Source: Natronosalvus rutilus (GTDB lineage: Archaea > Halobacteriota > Halobacteria > Halobacteriales > Natrialbaceae). From it: 64,000 nt of DNA. The stretch spans positions 3,453,451 to 3,517,450 of the forward strand of contig NZ_CP100355.1 in NCBI RefSeq assembly GCF_024204665.1, written 5' to 3'. Position numbers and translations under genes: made by a program. The first letter of the stretch is position 1. Every line of letters begins with the position of its first letter. The notes beneath the pieces were generated by a model that was not told where the DNA came from, did no database searches, and saw nothing but the letters and a program-made list of their open reading frames with translations. Shown piece by piece: positions 15,363 to 24,072 of this stretch.

Positions 15363-17063
15363 TTACTCGAAATCTTCCGCGATTACTTGATTATGATAAG
15401 CAAGATATTGAGGTCCAATCGCGTGGCCATCTTCTACTAAAAGTTCGTCACCATCGATTTCAGATTCGTAAAGATGGGATATTTCGTGGGTTTGAGGGTC
15501 TATCGTTAGCATCCCATTCTCGAGGTCGATGTGATGATTTGGGCATAGAACAACCGTATTTTCCGGTGTATCTGGTCCATCATCTCCAAGGGCCATTAGA
15601 TGGTGGACCTCGCTATATGCCGTGTCAGGCCCCTGTAGACGTCGTTCACCACAAACTTGGCATCGGTCATTGTATAATCGTTTAAGTTCTCGAACGAGGA
15701 CCTCATTCCGAACAACGTCGTCTCGAACCGTCTGTCGGCGTTCAGTTGATGTGTTTCCATCGGGTAAATCGACGACCTCGGCTTGAGAAGACGGTCTATC
15801 GTCCTCTGATGCCCTCGAGTGGCCGACGTCTGCCATGGGTTCTATTGGTTCCAATTCAAAGCGAATAGCACTCCGAGTTGTTCCCGTCGAATCAGGGAGT
15901 TCTTCCCGGAACCAGTCGGTGCAAACGTATTGTCCGACATACTCCACATCGCCATCACCAAGAGTCCTGAATAAGTGTAGTTCCCTATCGTCCGCACGAT
16001 GGTCTCTAATAGCTTTGTTGCCATGGTTGAAGGCCATGTCACCTTCAGTGCCTTCGCCGGTATACACTACCGTTCCATCCTCTTCTATCGTGTCTCTGTA
16101 TCCCTCATCGGTCTCGGAAAAGGACGTGAAGAGTAGCACAATAAGGGTATCACGGCAAGGTGAGATGCCACGTTGTCGTTGCCCCCCGAACTCGTCATGA
16201 AGGGTACTACGGTTGTAGGTCTCCCCACCATCGAACCGAGGTAGATACAGCCATTTCCCTAGTTCATCGTGTCGTCGTATTCGCCCCCATTTCCGGTCTG
16301 CAAGTCGCTGTTGGATGTCCCTCACTGCATGCTGCCACTCGGGTTGATTCTGGCCGTTCTCATGGGCTTCGTCGCATCGATAGGAGTCATCACATAGGTC
16401 GGGATACGTTGCCTTCACAGCCGGATAGATGTCTTCTGTGAGGTCCTGTAGACCGGCAGGTACACAATCCATCTCTGTTTCCAGCAATTGTCGTCGTAAC
16501 TTCTGAACGCGTTTTTCGTGGGTCATACCCCCCATCGTTTCAACTCGATTCGCCAACTTCCGTCCCTCTTCTGTTAAAGAAACCGAGTTCCCAGACCGTT
16601 CGACATAGCCGAGGACCTGTAGCCATTCCCGGTGACGAGTAGCGACCCCCGGAGAATCCATATTGATATCCTCAAATTCGGTCTTCAGAAGATGCATGAT
16701 ATCTTCGTCTGTCATAGGGCCTTCCAGCAGCTGTGATAGAATCGTGTTGAACCCTTTCACGTTCGACTGAAGCGCCTCATAGAGAACAGAGGAGGCAGAT
16801 GTCTCGAGGTACTGGTTTCCTCGCCAATCAATGGAGACCTCGTCATCACCCAGTTTGATTAGTTCGATGGCTTCCAAGAAGCCGAGGTGATGGTCTATCG
16901 CATCACGGCTAGTAGCTTTTGTATTAGATAGAATCCAATCTTTAGCCTCTGACCGAGTTACAGGGTCGCCTTGGACGAACAAAAGAAATCGCTGAAGTAA
17001 TTGAAGACGTCGGGTCGTCCCTCCATAGAAACGGTCGGTGGTTAGACGACGGTCGTCGGTCAT
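15363..17063 (-). CDS. Predicted modification-dependent endonuclease: winged helices, SRA-like domain, HNH
   Basis: A 566-residue protein. The first 180 or so residues look like two winged-helix units (TRSEAKDWILSNTKATSRDA; MTDEDIMHLLKTEFEDINM to LTEEGRKLANRVE). A middle region (about 275-400: GISPCRDTLIVLLF, YTGEGTEGDMAFNHGNKAI, LHLFRTLG, VEYVGQYVC) matches the YDG/SRA-like fold used by restriction enzymes to sense modified bases. The C-terminal HNH nuclease spans 468-511: CQVC, EVHHLMALGDDGPDTPENTV and LCPNHH. This order recalls Type IV (McrA-like) enzymes that cut modified DNA. The modification recognised is unknown. The SRA call is by eye; HNH is secure. Confidence 0.8.
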   Translation of the reverse strand: MTDDRRLTTDRFYGGTTRRLQLLQRFLLFVQGDPVTRSEAKDWILSNTKATSRDAIDHHLGFLEAIELIKLGDDEVSIDWRGNQYLETSASSVLYEALQSNVKGFNTILSQLLEGPMTDEDIMHLLKTEFEDINMDSPGVATRHREWLQVLGYVERSGNSVSLTEEGRKLANRVETMGGMTHEKRVQKLRRQLLETEMDCVPAGLQDLTEDIYPAVKATYPDLCDDSYRCDEAHENGQNQPEWQHAVRDIQQRLADRKWGRIRRHDELGKWLYLPRFDGGETYNRSTLHDEFGGQRQRGISPCRDTLIVLLFTSFSETDEGYRDTIEEDGTVVYTGEGTEGDMAFNHGNKAIRDHRADDRELHLFRTLGDGDVEYVGQYVCTDWFREELPDSTGTTRSAIRFELEPIEPMADVGHSRASEDDRPSSQAEVVDLPDGNTSTERRQTVRDDVVRNEVLVRELKRLYNDRCQVCGERRLQGPDTAYSEVHHLMALGDDGPDTPENTVVLCPNHHIDLENGMLTIDPQTHEISHLYESEIDGDELLVEDGHAIGPQYLAYHNQVIAEDFE

Positions 17064-17090
17064 TGAATATTAGTCAATTTATTTGAAAGA

Positions 17091-17100
17091 GGATAAATAT
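17091..17100 (-). promoter_or_regulatory. Probable TATA box of the HNH nuclease gene
   Basis: ATATTTATCC on the minus strand lies 28-37 bases before ATG 17063, giving a nearly leaderless transcript. It supports independent transcription of the nuclease. Confidence 0.5.
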
Positions 17101-17213
17101 AGTCTTTCAAGCTATCACTCTATGTGGAATGAAAGGGCTAAGGCGGTACTATATAGATAAATTTGTGAGGAAGGCACCAACGTGACCTATTTTGGTTAGT
17201 GCTAATTCTGTAT

Positions 17214-18467
17214 TTAATCTTCACCCGTCGAAAGTTCTGCATCCCTTCTAGAAGTGAATAACCACCATTTAGAGAAGGTGTCTTTAAGTTTTAATACGGA
17301 ATTTATTTTAGCAGAATTTTCACCATTTATATTGTCATCATGAACACAATATAACTCACTTCCAGCAATCTGTTTAATTGACCCTTGGCCAATTTCTTCT
17401 ACAATACGTTCAAATTTCGAGTTAGCGAAGGTCTCCGGGATAGGAATCTTAATTTTGGATAAATATGAATGGATTTCTAACTTAAGAATGAGTGATTCAT
17501 TCTCTCGATAAACATCATTAATAGGGACAAGAGAGATTTTTGATGAACTTTGTGTTCGCGCTACCTTCAGCCGTTCATATCCTATCAAGTATTTCTCGGG
17601 AATAGATGAAGCGTATTCTTCAACCTGTTCAATACCTCTAGAAAGAGGACTGTCAGCATACGGATGATACATTAGTGTGCCAGCCCCCATATGAATACCA
17701 CCTGCACCTTCATACGATGGCTTAATATCTATAATCTCATTTTTGAGTGGTTCCAACTCACCTGTAAATGGACTGCCCGTATCAGTATGCAACTCTTCCA
17801 ACTCTTTATATCCCCTAAAATCAGGTTCTAATTCTAATTTGAAATACTTCCCACTTACTAATTCAATCCGAAAATGAACAACGCCATCATCTGTAGCACC
17901 TACAGCACGAATGGGTGCTTTTACTACCTCATTATTATGGAATTTTTGACTGAGGTTGTATGCCTTCATGACCTCTTCCGAGATAGTTGTATCCATTTCA
18001 GAGATATCCTGTTCTTCGATAGTGTCACGTATCCTGTCCTCTGGTTTTACGTGGTAATACTCTAACATAGGGGCATTCAAAACTACTATTTCGTTTGGGT
18101 TGTCACCCCTGAACTTAATGCTGACAGATTCATTAACAAGAGGAAGGAGGTCACCCGTGAATGGAACACCAAGGCTGTAGTGCAAATTTTCAAGTATATT
18201 ATATTCCATATGTATTGCACCAAGGCTAAAGATGAAATCGCCTTGGCCCGGCATTGTGATTTTTATCAACACAGAATTGCTATGGATTGGCTTTTTATGG
18301 ACGCCTATCGAAGATATATACCCCTCAACATATCTATTTTCTTTTAGAATTTTTTCTTCTAGGTATTCCTCTTCTAACTCATCAAGCCCATTGCTTGACT
18401 CTGAATTCATACTATAGTCAAGATGAGAACCCATCATATATAACCTATCTTGGGAATCTCGTTTCAT
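17214..18467 (-). CDS. Unknown protein with a repeated domain, in the mobile element
   Basis: From ATG 18467 the product has 417 residues; TTG 18503 is a possible earlier start (TATA-like GGAATAAATC is near 18519-18528). Two copies of one domain are clear. Copy 1 has LIKITMPGQGDFIFSLG and HYSLGVPFTGDLLPLVNES. Copy 2 has FRIELVSGKYFKLELEP and HTDTGSPFTGELEPLKNEI. The shared core is xxGxPFTGxLxPLxNE, and a third, weaker copy may follow (LILKLEIHSYLSKIKIPIPE). No membrane helix, catalytic motif or known family is recognised. It sits between the HNH nuclease and the element's right end, so a defence-related role is possible but unsupported. Confidence 0.6.
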   Translation of the reverse strand: MKRDSQDRLYMMGSHLDYSMNSESSNGLDELEEEYLEEKILKENRYVEGYISSIGVHKKPIHSNSVLIKITMPGQGDFIFSLGAIHMEYNILENLHYSLGVPFTGDLLPLVNESVSIKFRGDNPNEIVVLNAPMLEYYHVKPEDRIRDTIEEQDISEMDTTISEEVMKAYNLSQKFHNNEVVKAPIRAVGATDDGVVHFRIELVSGKYFKLELEPDFRGYKELEELHTDTGSPFTGELEPLKNEIIDIKPSYEGAGGIHMGAGTLMYHPYADSPLSRGIEQVEEYASSIPEKYLIGYERLKVARTQSSSKISLVPINDVYRENESLILKLEIHSYLSKIKIPIPETFANSKFERIVEEIGQGSIKQIAGSELYCVHDDNINGENSAKINSVLKLKDTFSKWWLFTSRRDAELSTGED

Positions 18468-18724
18468 ACACAATGGGTAATCATCCTCCAGGCAAATATG
18501 CAAAAGTGAACACGGGTTCTGATTTATTCCGGAACGATAGCTGTTGATTTACACTCGGGAAATGGGGTCCTTGTCCCGTATGTCTCATTGAGTTAATTCA
18601 CTGATAGGGGTATGACTCGAATCTAGCTTTGACCTCTCACCGGTATACTACTGGCCTGAATCGGTGAGTTCGTTCTAAACTGCCAGTGAGTATATATAGT
18701 ATTGTTACAATTGAAATTGTAGAC

Positions 18725-19138
18725 ATGACAGAAAGTAAATTTGAAGAGAAAGAATCGGAGACAGAAAACTCACCATCGAATAAATTCTGTTCAACATGTG
18801 GGACAGAGATAGAGGCAGGGACAAAGTTCTGTCCGGATTGTGGTACAGCACAAGAAGGTGAACCAAATGCAGAGAAAGCCATTAAGCAAAAAGAGGGAAC
18901 CAAAATATCGTTCTCTAAAATAACAGCGTACTTTTTTGGAGGGGCAGGTCTCGTACTGGGGCTATTGTTTCTTGCGACTGGACCGGCCTCTGCTGGTTTC
19001 TTCCTCGGCATAGCAGGAGTTATTGGATTTCCCAAAAGCCGGAATCAGGTGGAAGAAAAGCTTGGTATAAAACTCAGTAAGTGGGTTGCTACGGCCCTCT
19101 TTTTGGTCTTCTGGATGACTGGTGCTGCACTTCTATAA
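18725..19138 (+). CDS. Zinc-ribbon membrane protein
   Basis: A 137-residue protein from ATG 18725. An acidic start is followed by a double-CxxC zinc ribbon (FCSTCGTEIEAGTKFCPDCG, about residues 22-41), a basic linker, and about three hydrophobic segments (ITAYFFGGAGLVLGLLFLAT, AGFFLGIAGVIGF, WVATALFLVFWMTGAALL). Zinc-ribbon plus membrane-anchor proteins of this size are widespread in haloarchaea without known function. It is the rightmost gene of the element. Confidence 0.65.
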   Translation: MTESKFEEKESETENSPSNKFCSTCGTEIEAGTKFCPDCGTAQEGEPNAEKAIKQKEGTKISFSKITAYFFGGAGLVLGLLFLATGPASAGFFLGIAGVIGFPKSRNQVEEKLGIKLSKWVATALFLVFWMTGAALL

Positions 19139-19386
19139 CGAAATTTTGCCTTTCAGTCGGTCGGTACCCTTAGCCAACCTCTGCCTCTCCGCGCGAATAC
19201 CCGTGAAAAGGGGTAAAACCACAACGGCTTTTAAATACTTTATAGCTTATTGAAGTTCTTCTACTAGTTAGTATGATGAAGAATAAACTTGATTGAAATT
19301 CTCACTGATACAGTTTTCCCCATGCGACATGGGTTTGGTATCCATATCCAACTCCGATATTATGTGTATTCTTTATACACTGAAGT
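19139..19386. other. Right terminal non-coding region of the element
   Basis: No convincing gene is seen. An AT-rich patch, TTTTAAATACTTTATAG near 19230, looks like a TATA box but only very short frames follow. The region probably holds recombinase arm-binding or excision sites near attR; none can be identified by eye. Confidence 0.4.
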
Positions 19387-19401
19387 GCGTACTTGGGATG
19401 G
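19387..19401. repeat. Right attachment site core (attR), 15-bp direct repeat
   Basis: GCGTACTTGGGATGG, identical to 4723-4737. To its right the host phospholipase-D gene resumes; to its left is element DNA. Combining the left host side, one core and the right host side restores an open reading frame, which strongly supports this as the recombination point. Confidence 0.9.
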
Positions 19402-20444
19402 TGATACCGGTACCGTGCCCCCGACCCGCCGAGAGCGTACACGTCGGCGCCCTGGCTCTCGAGTTCGGAGAGGAGTTCGTCGGTACGCTCTGAGGCGCCG
19501 CCGACGGGTCCCGCCTCGACGAGAATCTCGACGTCCACGTCGCGCTCGAGGGCGTCCTCGAGCGCCGTCGCGACTTCCGGGGACGTGAACGTGTAGCCGG
19601 CGAGGCTAATTCGGTCCTCGGCGGCCGCTATTCGGTCGCGGGCGACGTCGGGTGCGTCCGGCAAGACGAACGCGGTTCCCCCCGTCTCACCGTAGGTGGC
19701 GACCAGGAGGCAGGTCGCGCCGCGAGGCCACCACGCGTCCTGGCCTGGAGTCGTGGATACGTCAGCCGCGTTCGATCCCGACCGGTACCAGACCCTTGCC
19801 GTTCGCGCCCGGTCGTAGGTGACTTCGTCGACGAGCGTCCCGTCCTGGAGTACTCGGAGGGTGTCCCCGTCGGCCGCCAGCCGGAGGTGTCCCTCGAGTT
19901 CGAGCACCTCGAGGGTCGTCATCGACGCCGTCTCGTCGGGGTCCATCGAGAGCGCGACCGGACCCGAGACCGTCGCGTTCGGAATCGCAGCCGTCGTGTG
20001 ACCGTCGGTTATCGTCCAGCTCTCAAGTTGAGTTCGTTCCGGCACCTCAAGGACGAAGAACTCGCCGACGTTACCGCGGGTCGTCGGGTTCGGGTAGACG
20101 GCCGTGACGTGTAGTTCAGTTCGGGATTCGCTCTTGGAGGTCTCTTCCGCATCGGAGAGACGCCCATCGCCGGGAAATGCCGTTGCCGCCCGAACCGGAC
20201 AGTCCCGGCTGTCGTCGCGTACGTCCTGCGACGGGGTTCCCGTGAATCCTCCCGAGAACGCCCCGGACATCTCGAGTCGGCCGTCACTCGAGTCGACGAG
20301 GAGGTGACGGTGGCTCGCCGACGAGTCGACGCTGGCGCTGGCGGTTCCGACGGTGCCGACGGTTCCAATGGTTCCGACGGTGACGGCACCTACCGAGGTA
20401 GCGAGAAGCGCGATCACGAGGAGGACGACCAGGACGGGGCGCAC
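19387..20444 (-). pseudogene. N-terminal part of the split secreted phospholipase-D-family gene
   Basis: ATG 20444 opens with a signal peptide (MRPVLVVLLVIALLATSVGA). A beta-rich domain follows around residues 115-220 (TAVYPNPTTRGNVGEFFVLE, then LRVLQDGTLVDEVTYDRA), resembling a lamin-tail domain. The first half of a PLD domain then runs to ARYRYHHPKYA, where the gene is cut. Beyond the junction the frame continues 28 codons into the element and stops at 19302, giving a 380-residue truncated product without a complete HKD site. The intact protein would be an exported, C-terminally anchored enzyme with two HKD motifs, probably acting on extracellular nucleic acid or phospholipid. The substrate is inference. 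Confidence 0.88.
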
Positions 20445-20528
20445 GGTCGGCTCTGGCCGCGCGTTCGTATATAAACTCTCGTCCCACGGTGACGGCGAAA
20501 AAGGATCGAACGGGGTCGCGTCTCGGTC

Positions 20529-21782
20529 TCAGGCTGTCGGCTCGAGCGCCGGCCCCGCCTTCTCGGCTTCGGCCTGCACGAGGTAGGCGCGGTCGTCGTC
20601 GTACTCGATGAGCGCCTCGAGGGCGTCTTCGGTGCCGATCCGGTTGAGCGCCCAGGCGGCGGAAGCGCGGACGGTGTCGTCGTCGTCCTCTTCGAGGACG
20701 TCCGCCAGCGGAGAGATCGCTCGGGTGTCACCGATCAGACCGAGGGCGCGTGCGGCGGCGCTTCGAATCTCGCCGTTCTCGGCGACGAGTTGATCCGCGA
20801 GGGGCTGGACAGCGTCTTCGGCGCCGATTTCGCCCAGGGCCTTGAACGTCACCTTCTGGAGCAGCGGGTTCGAGTCGTTGTCGACGTAGTCGACGAGCGT
20901 CTCGACGACCTCCTCGTCGGCGACGCCGATCTTGCCGATGATGGTGATTGCATCCTGGTCGCGACGGGTCGCCCGCTGGAGCATGGGCTCGAGGGCTTCC
21001 TCGGGGCCCATTCGCTCGAGAGCCTCGAGGGCGTGTTCCTCCATGAAGTCCGAGTCGAACGTCTCCAGGGACAGCAAGATCATGTCGACGTTGTGTTGCT
21101 TCTCGTGAACCTTGAGGGCGTGCCACTCCGGCGGGTAGTCCTTGACGTGCTCGAGGACGTCGTAGAACCCCTGGGCGCGGAGTTGCTGACGAATCGAGAG
21201 GTCCTCCCAGGCCTGAGCGCCGTCGATTCCGTCGGTGAGCGCCTCGGTGGCCTCGAGCAGGGCCGCGATGTCGTCGGCGTCGTCGTCAGGATCGAGGTCG
21301 GCTTCCTCGACGGCGGCGCCGGCGTTCTCGAGTGTGGCGGTCAGCCTGGCGACGGTGTCCTCGCCGTTGCCGTCGGTGAGGGTCAGGTTCGTCTCGAGAA
21401 CCTCGTTGACGTCGGCGACGAAGGTTTCGACGACGTCGACCAGTTCGGACTCGCCCTGCTCGGTCCATCGAGTCTCGGCGATTTCGCCCTTCGCGTCGTC
21501 GATTTCGGCGACGACGTCCTCGGCGTAGGGGCCTCGAGCGTCCTCGAGGTCGCTGGCGAGTGCGTCGAGGTCGTCTTCGAGGGATTCGTCTTCCTCGTCT
21601 TCCTCCTCGAGGTCGGCCGCTTCGACGTCCGCCTCCAGGTCGGTGAGTGCCGCCTCGACCTCGTCGAGATCGGACTCGGTTTCGGCGTCCTCGAGGGCGG
21701 CCTCGACCGACTCGAGGCGCTCGCGGAGTGATTCGACGGTGAGTTCGTGTTCGTCGGCCGTTTCGGACTCCTCGTCGCTCAT
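20529..21782 (-). CDS. HEAT-repeat protein with long acidic N-terminus
   Basis: A 417-residue protein. The first 190 or so residues are extremely acidic and likely helical (EELD-rich, with EEEDEEDESLEDD). From about residue 230 HEAT-type helical pairs appear: EEHALEALERMGPEEALEPML, DQDAITIIGKIGVADEEVV, LLQKVTFKALGEIGAEDAV, EIRSAAARALGLIGDTRAI, TVRASAAWALNRIGTEDAL. Such solenoids mediate protein-protein contacts; no partner is evident. It ends 84 bases from the start of the split phospholipase-D gene on the same strand. Confidence 0.85.
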   Translation of the reverse strand: MSDEESETADEHELTVESLRERLESVEAALEDAETESDLDEVEAALTDLEADVEAADLEEEDEEDESLEDDLDALASDLEDARGPYAEDVVAEIDDAKGEIAETRWTEQGESELVDVVETFVADVNEVLETNLTLTDGNGEDTVARLTATLENAGAAVEEADLDPDDDADDIAALLEATEALTDGIDGAQAWEDLSIRQQLRAQGFYDVLEHVKDYPPEWHALKVHEKQHNVDMILLSLETFDSDFMEEHALEALERMGPEEALEPMLQRATRRDQDAITIIGKIGVADEEVVETLVDYVDNDSNPLLQKVTFKALGEIGAEDAVQPLADQLVAENGEIRSAAARALGLIGDTRAISPLADVLEEDDDDTVRASAAWALNRIGTEDALEALIEYDDDRAYLVQAEAEKAGPALEPTA

Positions 21783-21946
21783 GGAACCACCCGGTGACCC
21801 GTCGACGTGCGGTGACGCAGTTCCGTCTTCATACCGGAGAATCGTGTCAGGATGCTCCTAAGCGTTTCCATCTGGCCACGGAGTGTGCCACGCGAGGCAC
21901 GATTCTGAGAGGGGATCGGTTCGCACCCGTTCGAACTCGGCGTCGG

Positions 21947-22678
21947 CTACTCCACGCCAGCGGCGCGTTCCTCGAGCGGAGTGGTTTCCTCGCGCCAGTA
22001 GAACCACGGACTCAGCGTCATGTAGGCGATGCCGAGCGTGAGCAGGGCGTAGGGGAACGTCCGGCCCGCGGCGTTCGGGACAAGCATGGCCATCGCGTGC
22101 ACGACGCCCATGATGAGCGCGTCTCGAGCCAGCAGGTCGGGGTACCGAATCCGCGAAACCATCAGGTAACAGAACGCGCCGGTGATGGCGAGGACGAGCC
22201 AGGGGTCGTCGACTGGGTAACCCGCGAGGATCGCCGCACCCATGATCGTCGCCGCGAGCGTCGTCTGGATGCCCTCGGTGTAGTCGTCGGCCGTGTCGTA
22301 GGCCGTGTAGAGGCCCAGGCGGGCGACGGCCATCGCGACGAACAGCGCACAGACGGCGGTAACGACCCCGAGTTCGACGGACACCGCTTCGAAGCCGATT
22401 CCGAGCCCGTCGCTGACGACGACGAACGCGAGCACGGCGGGCGCGATGGCGAAGGAGGCCACGTCCGCCAGCGAGTCGAGGTAGGGGCCGGCCGCCGTCC
22501 CGCCGTACCGGCGCGCGAGAATGCCGTCGAGTCCGTCGGCGATCGCCGCGAGCAGGATCAATCGGGCGGCGAGACGAATGTCGACGAACGCGACGACGAC
22601 GGCGACGAATCCGAGGCCCGCGTTGGCGATGGTCACTGCGTCGGCGATTCCGAGTCGGCCGACGAACCGGGGCAGCAT
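21947..22678 (-). CDS. pssA: CDP-alcohol phosphatidyltransferase, probable archaetidylserine synthase
   Basis: From ATG 22678 (MLPRFVGRLGIADAVTIAN) the protein has 243 residues and six or more hydrophobic helices. The CDP-alcohol phosphotransferase motif is at residues 48-72: DGLDGILARRYGG followed by LDSLAD, supplying the metal-binding aspartates. The order and size fit type II phosphatidylserine synthases, which in archaea join CDP-archaeol to serine in the membrane. The call of serine rather than another alcohol comes from family resemblance. It is divergent from the halocyanin gene, whose ATG lies 107 bases away. Confidence 0.85.
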   Translation of the reverse strand: MLPRFVGRLGIADAVTIANAGLGFVAVVVAFVDIRLAARLILLAAIADGLDGILARRYGGTAAGPYLDSLADVASFAIAPAVLAFVVVSDGLGIGFEAVSVELGVVTAVCALFVAMAVARLGLYTAYDTADDYTEGIQTTLAATIMGAAILAGYPVDDPWLVLAITGAFCYLMVSRIRYPDLLARDALIMGVVHAMAMLVPNAAGRTFPYALLTLGIAYMTLSPWFYWREETTPLEERAAGVE

Positions 22679-22784
22679 ACACCCGGGTTCGACCGGCAGC
22701 GCTCTTACTTGTTTCCGTTTTGCCCGATTCCAGCACAGCGGGAGCAACCGAGCGGGTTATGTCTCGCCTGTCCGAACGTCCGGT

Positions 22785-23219
22785 ATGCACCGGCGCGTTT
22801 ACCTCGCCACGGCTGGCAGCGCGGCCCTGGCGGGGCTCGCGGGCTGTACGGTCGTCGGGGACGTTGGCGAGCAGGTCTTCGGCGAATCCGAGTACGACAT
22901 CGGGATGACCCGGAACGAGTTCCTCCCAGCCGAGTACGAGACGACCGTCGGCGAACCCGTCGTCTGGAAGAACACGAGCGAGTCGATCCACACCATCACC
23001 GCGATCGAGGGGAGGTTGCCCGACGGCGCCGAGTACTTCGCGACCGGCGGCCACGACGATCAAGAATCGGCCGAGGACGCCTGGCACGACGATCACGGCG
23101 GCGCAATCGACATCCGTGACACGTTCGAGTACACGTTCGAGGTTCCCGGCACTTATCACTACATCTGCGTTCCACACGTCGGCGGCGGCATGGTCGGCCG
23201 CGTCGTCGTCACCGAGTGA
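22785..23219 (+). CDS. Halocyanin-like blue copper lipoprotein
   Basis: A 144-residue protein. The N-terminus has a twin-arginine start (HRRVYLATAG) and a lipobox ending in Cys21 (LAGLAGC), so a Tat-exported, lipid-anchored protein is expected. The plastocyanin fold carries copper ligands His69 (SIHTI), Cys128, His131 and Met136 (YICVPHVGGGM). Halocyanins shuttle electrons at the outer face of the haloarchaeal membrane. An insertion rich in His and Asp (GGHDDQESAEDAWHDDHGG) lies between the first ligand and the CxxH site. ATG 22785 is chosen because the signal peptide begins there. Confidence 0.92.
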   Translation: MHRRVYLATAGSAALAGLAGCTVVGDVGEQVFGESEYDIGMTRNEFLPAEYETTVGEPVVWKNTSESIHTITAIEGRLPDGAEYFATGGHDDQESAEDAWHDDHGGAIDIRDTFEYTFEVPGTYHYICVPHVGGGMVGRVVVTE

Positions 23220-23299
23220 GTCGCGACTCGGCGGCGCGTTTTTCGAGGTCGTTTCGAGAAACTCGATAATACTGAGGCACTCGAAGCGATCGAAGACTC

Positions 23300-23371
23300 G
23301 AGGAAATCGAAGTGATCGAAGAGACCGAAGAACTCGAGGAACCTGAGGAACCCGCGGAACTCGAAGAACCC
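23300..23371. repeat. 9-bp tandem repeat, eight units, between convergent genes
   Basis: Units read gaggaaatc, gaagtgatc, gaagagacc, gaagaactc, gaggaacct, gaggaaccc, gcggaactc, gaagaaccc. They lie between the halocyanin stop (23219) and the eS1 stop (23431). On the plus strand they would encode EEI-EVI-EET-EEL-EEP-type residues, but no start or gene context supports translation. Confidence 0.75.
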
Positions 23372-23430
23372 ACCTCTCAACCCACGCACCGCTATACCCG
23401 AAGCGCTCGAAAAATCGATCGACAGGGAGT

Positions 23431-24072
23431 CTACTCGTCGACGGCGACGTCTTCTTCGTCGACGTCGACCGCGGTCGCCTCCTCCTCGGCGACTTCCTCA
23501 GGGTGGGCCTCGAGCGTCGTCTTCTGGATCTCGACGCGTCGAAGCGGGTAGATCGTCTTCGACTCGCCGTAGATCGCCGAGGAGAGCCGTCCCTCGACGA
23601 TGCTGTCGATGAGTTCCTCGAAGGTCCGGTCGGCAGCGGCTTCCTCGACCATCTGGACCATCTGCTGGCGGATGGCCTTCTCCTGGCTCGCGTCGGCCTT
23701 CTTCGTGGTGAAGGCGACCGGCTGGATCTGGAGGCGGTAGTCGTCGGTCGTCAGGACCGTGACGTAGGCCTCAATCTTCGAGGCGCCACGGCGGACTAGC
23801 GAGCGCAGGTAGTCGCGAGCCAGCGAGTGCTCTTTGAACTCCGTGTACGCGGCGTCGCTACCGACGTCGTTCACCTGGAAGGTGAGCTTGGTGTTGTTCT
23901 CGCTGGCGTTGTTCGTGAGTTCGCCGAGCGTCGTTTCGATGGTTCGGTCGTAGACCTGTTCGGGTTCGTCGGCGGGGGTCTCGCCGAGCTCCGCCCGGTC
24001 GAACTGCTCCGGGGCGAGCACGGTGTACCACCGCTTCTCCTGTTTCGCGCGTGAAACTGATCGTTCGCTCAT
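23431..24072 (-). CDS. rps3ae: Small-subunit ribosomal protein eS1 (S3Ae)
   Basis: A 213-residue protein starting MSERSVSRAKQEKRWYTVLAP, with the family's GASKIEAYVTVLTTDDYRLQ and TIYPLRRVEIQKTTLE blocks and an acidic tail. It is a core component of the archaeal 30S subunit. Its ATG overlaps the pcc1 stop by four bases (ATGA), making it the last gene of the rps15-recJ-pcc1-rps3ae operon. Confidence 0.95.
   Translation of the reverse strand: MSERSVSRAKQEKRWYTVLAPEQFDRAELGETPADEPEQVYDRTIETTLGELTNNASENNTKLTFQVNDVGSDAAYTEFKEHSLARDYLRSLVRRGASKIEAYVTVLTTDDYRLQIQPVAFTTKKADASQEKAIRQQMVQMVEEAAADRTFEELIDSIVEGRLSSAIYGESKTIYPLRRVEIQKTTLEAHPEEVAEEEATAVDVDEEDVAVDE

Larger units (their letters stand above)
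4738..19401. mobile_element. 14.66-kb integrative element carrying restriction systems
   Basis: The boundaries are the 15-bp direct repeats at 4723-4737 and 19387-19401; the interval includes one core copy. Inside, the DNA is visibly richer in A and T than the flanks, the CTCGAG-rich host style disappears, and codon use changes. A tyrosine recombinase gene lies next to the left end. The cargo is a complete Type I restriction-modification operon, a predicted SRA-like/HNH nuclease, several small membrane proteins and unknown proteins. No replication initiator, conjugation gene or capsid gene is recognised. It therefore looks like an integrated defence island or integrative mobilisable element rather than a provirus. 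The target is a protein-coding gene, unlike the tRNA genes most archaeal integrases use. Confidence 0.9.

Noticed and set aside
4738-19401. Provirus interpretation of the element
   Set aside because: No capsid, terminase, portal or replication gene is recognisable; cargo is restriction and unknown genes.
21858-23177. 439-residue minus-strand frame across pssA and halocyanin
   Set aside because: Arg/Pro-rich and overlaps two well-supported genes in other frames.
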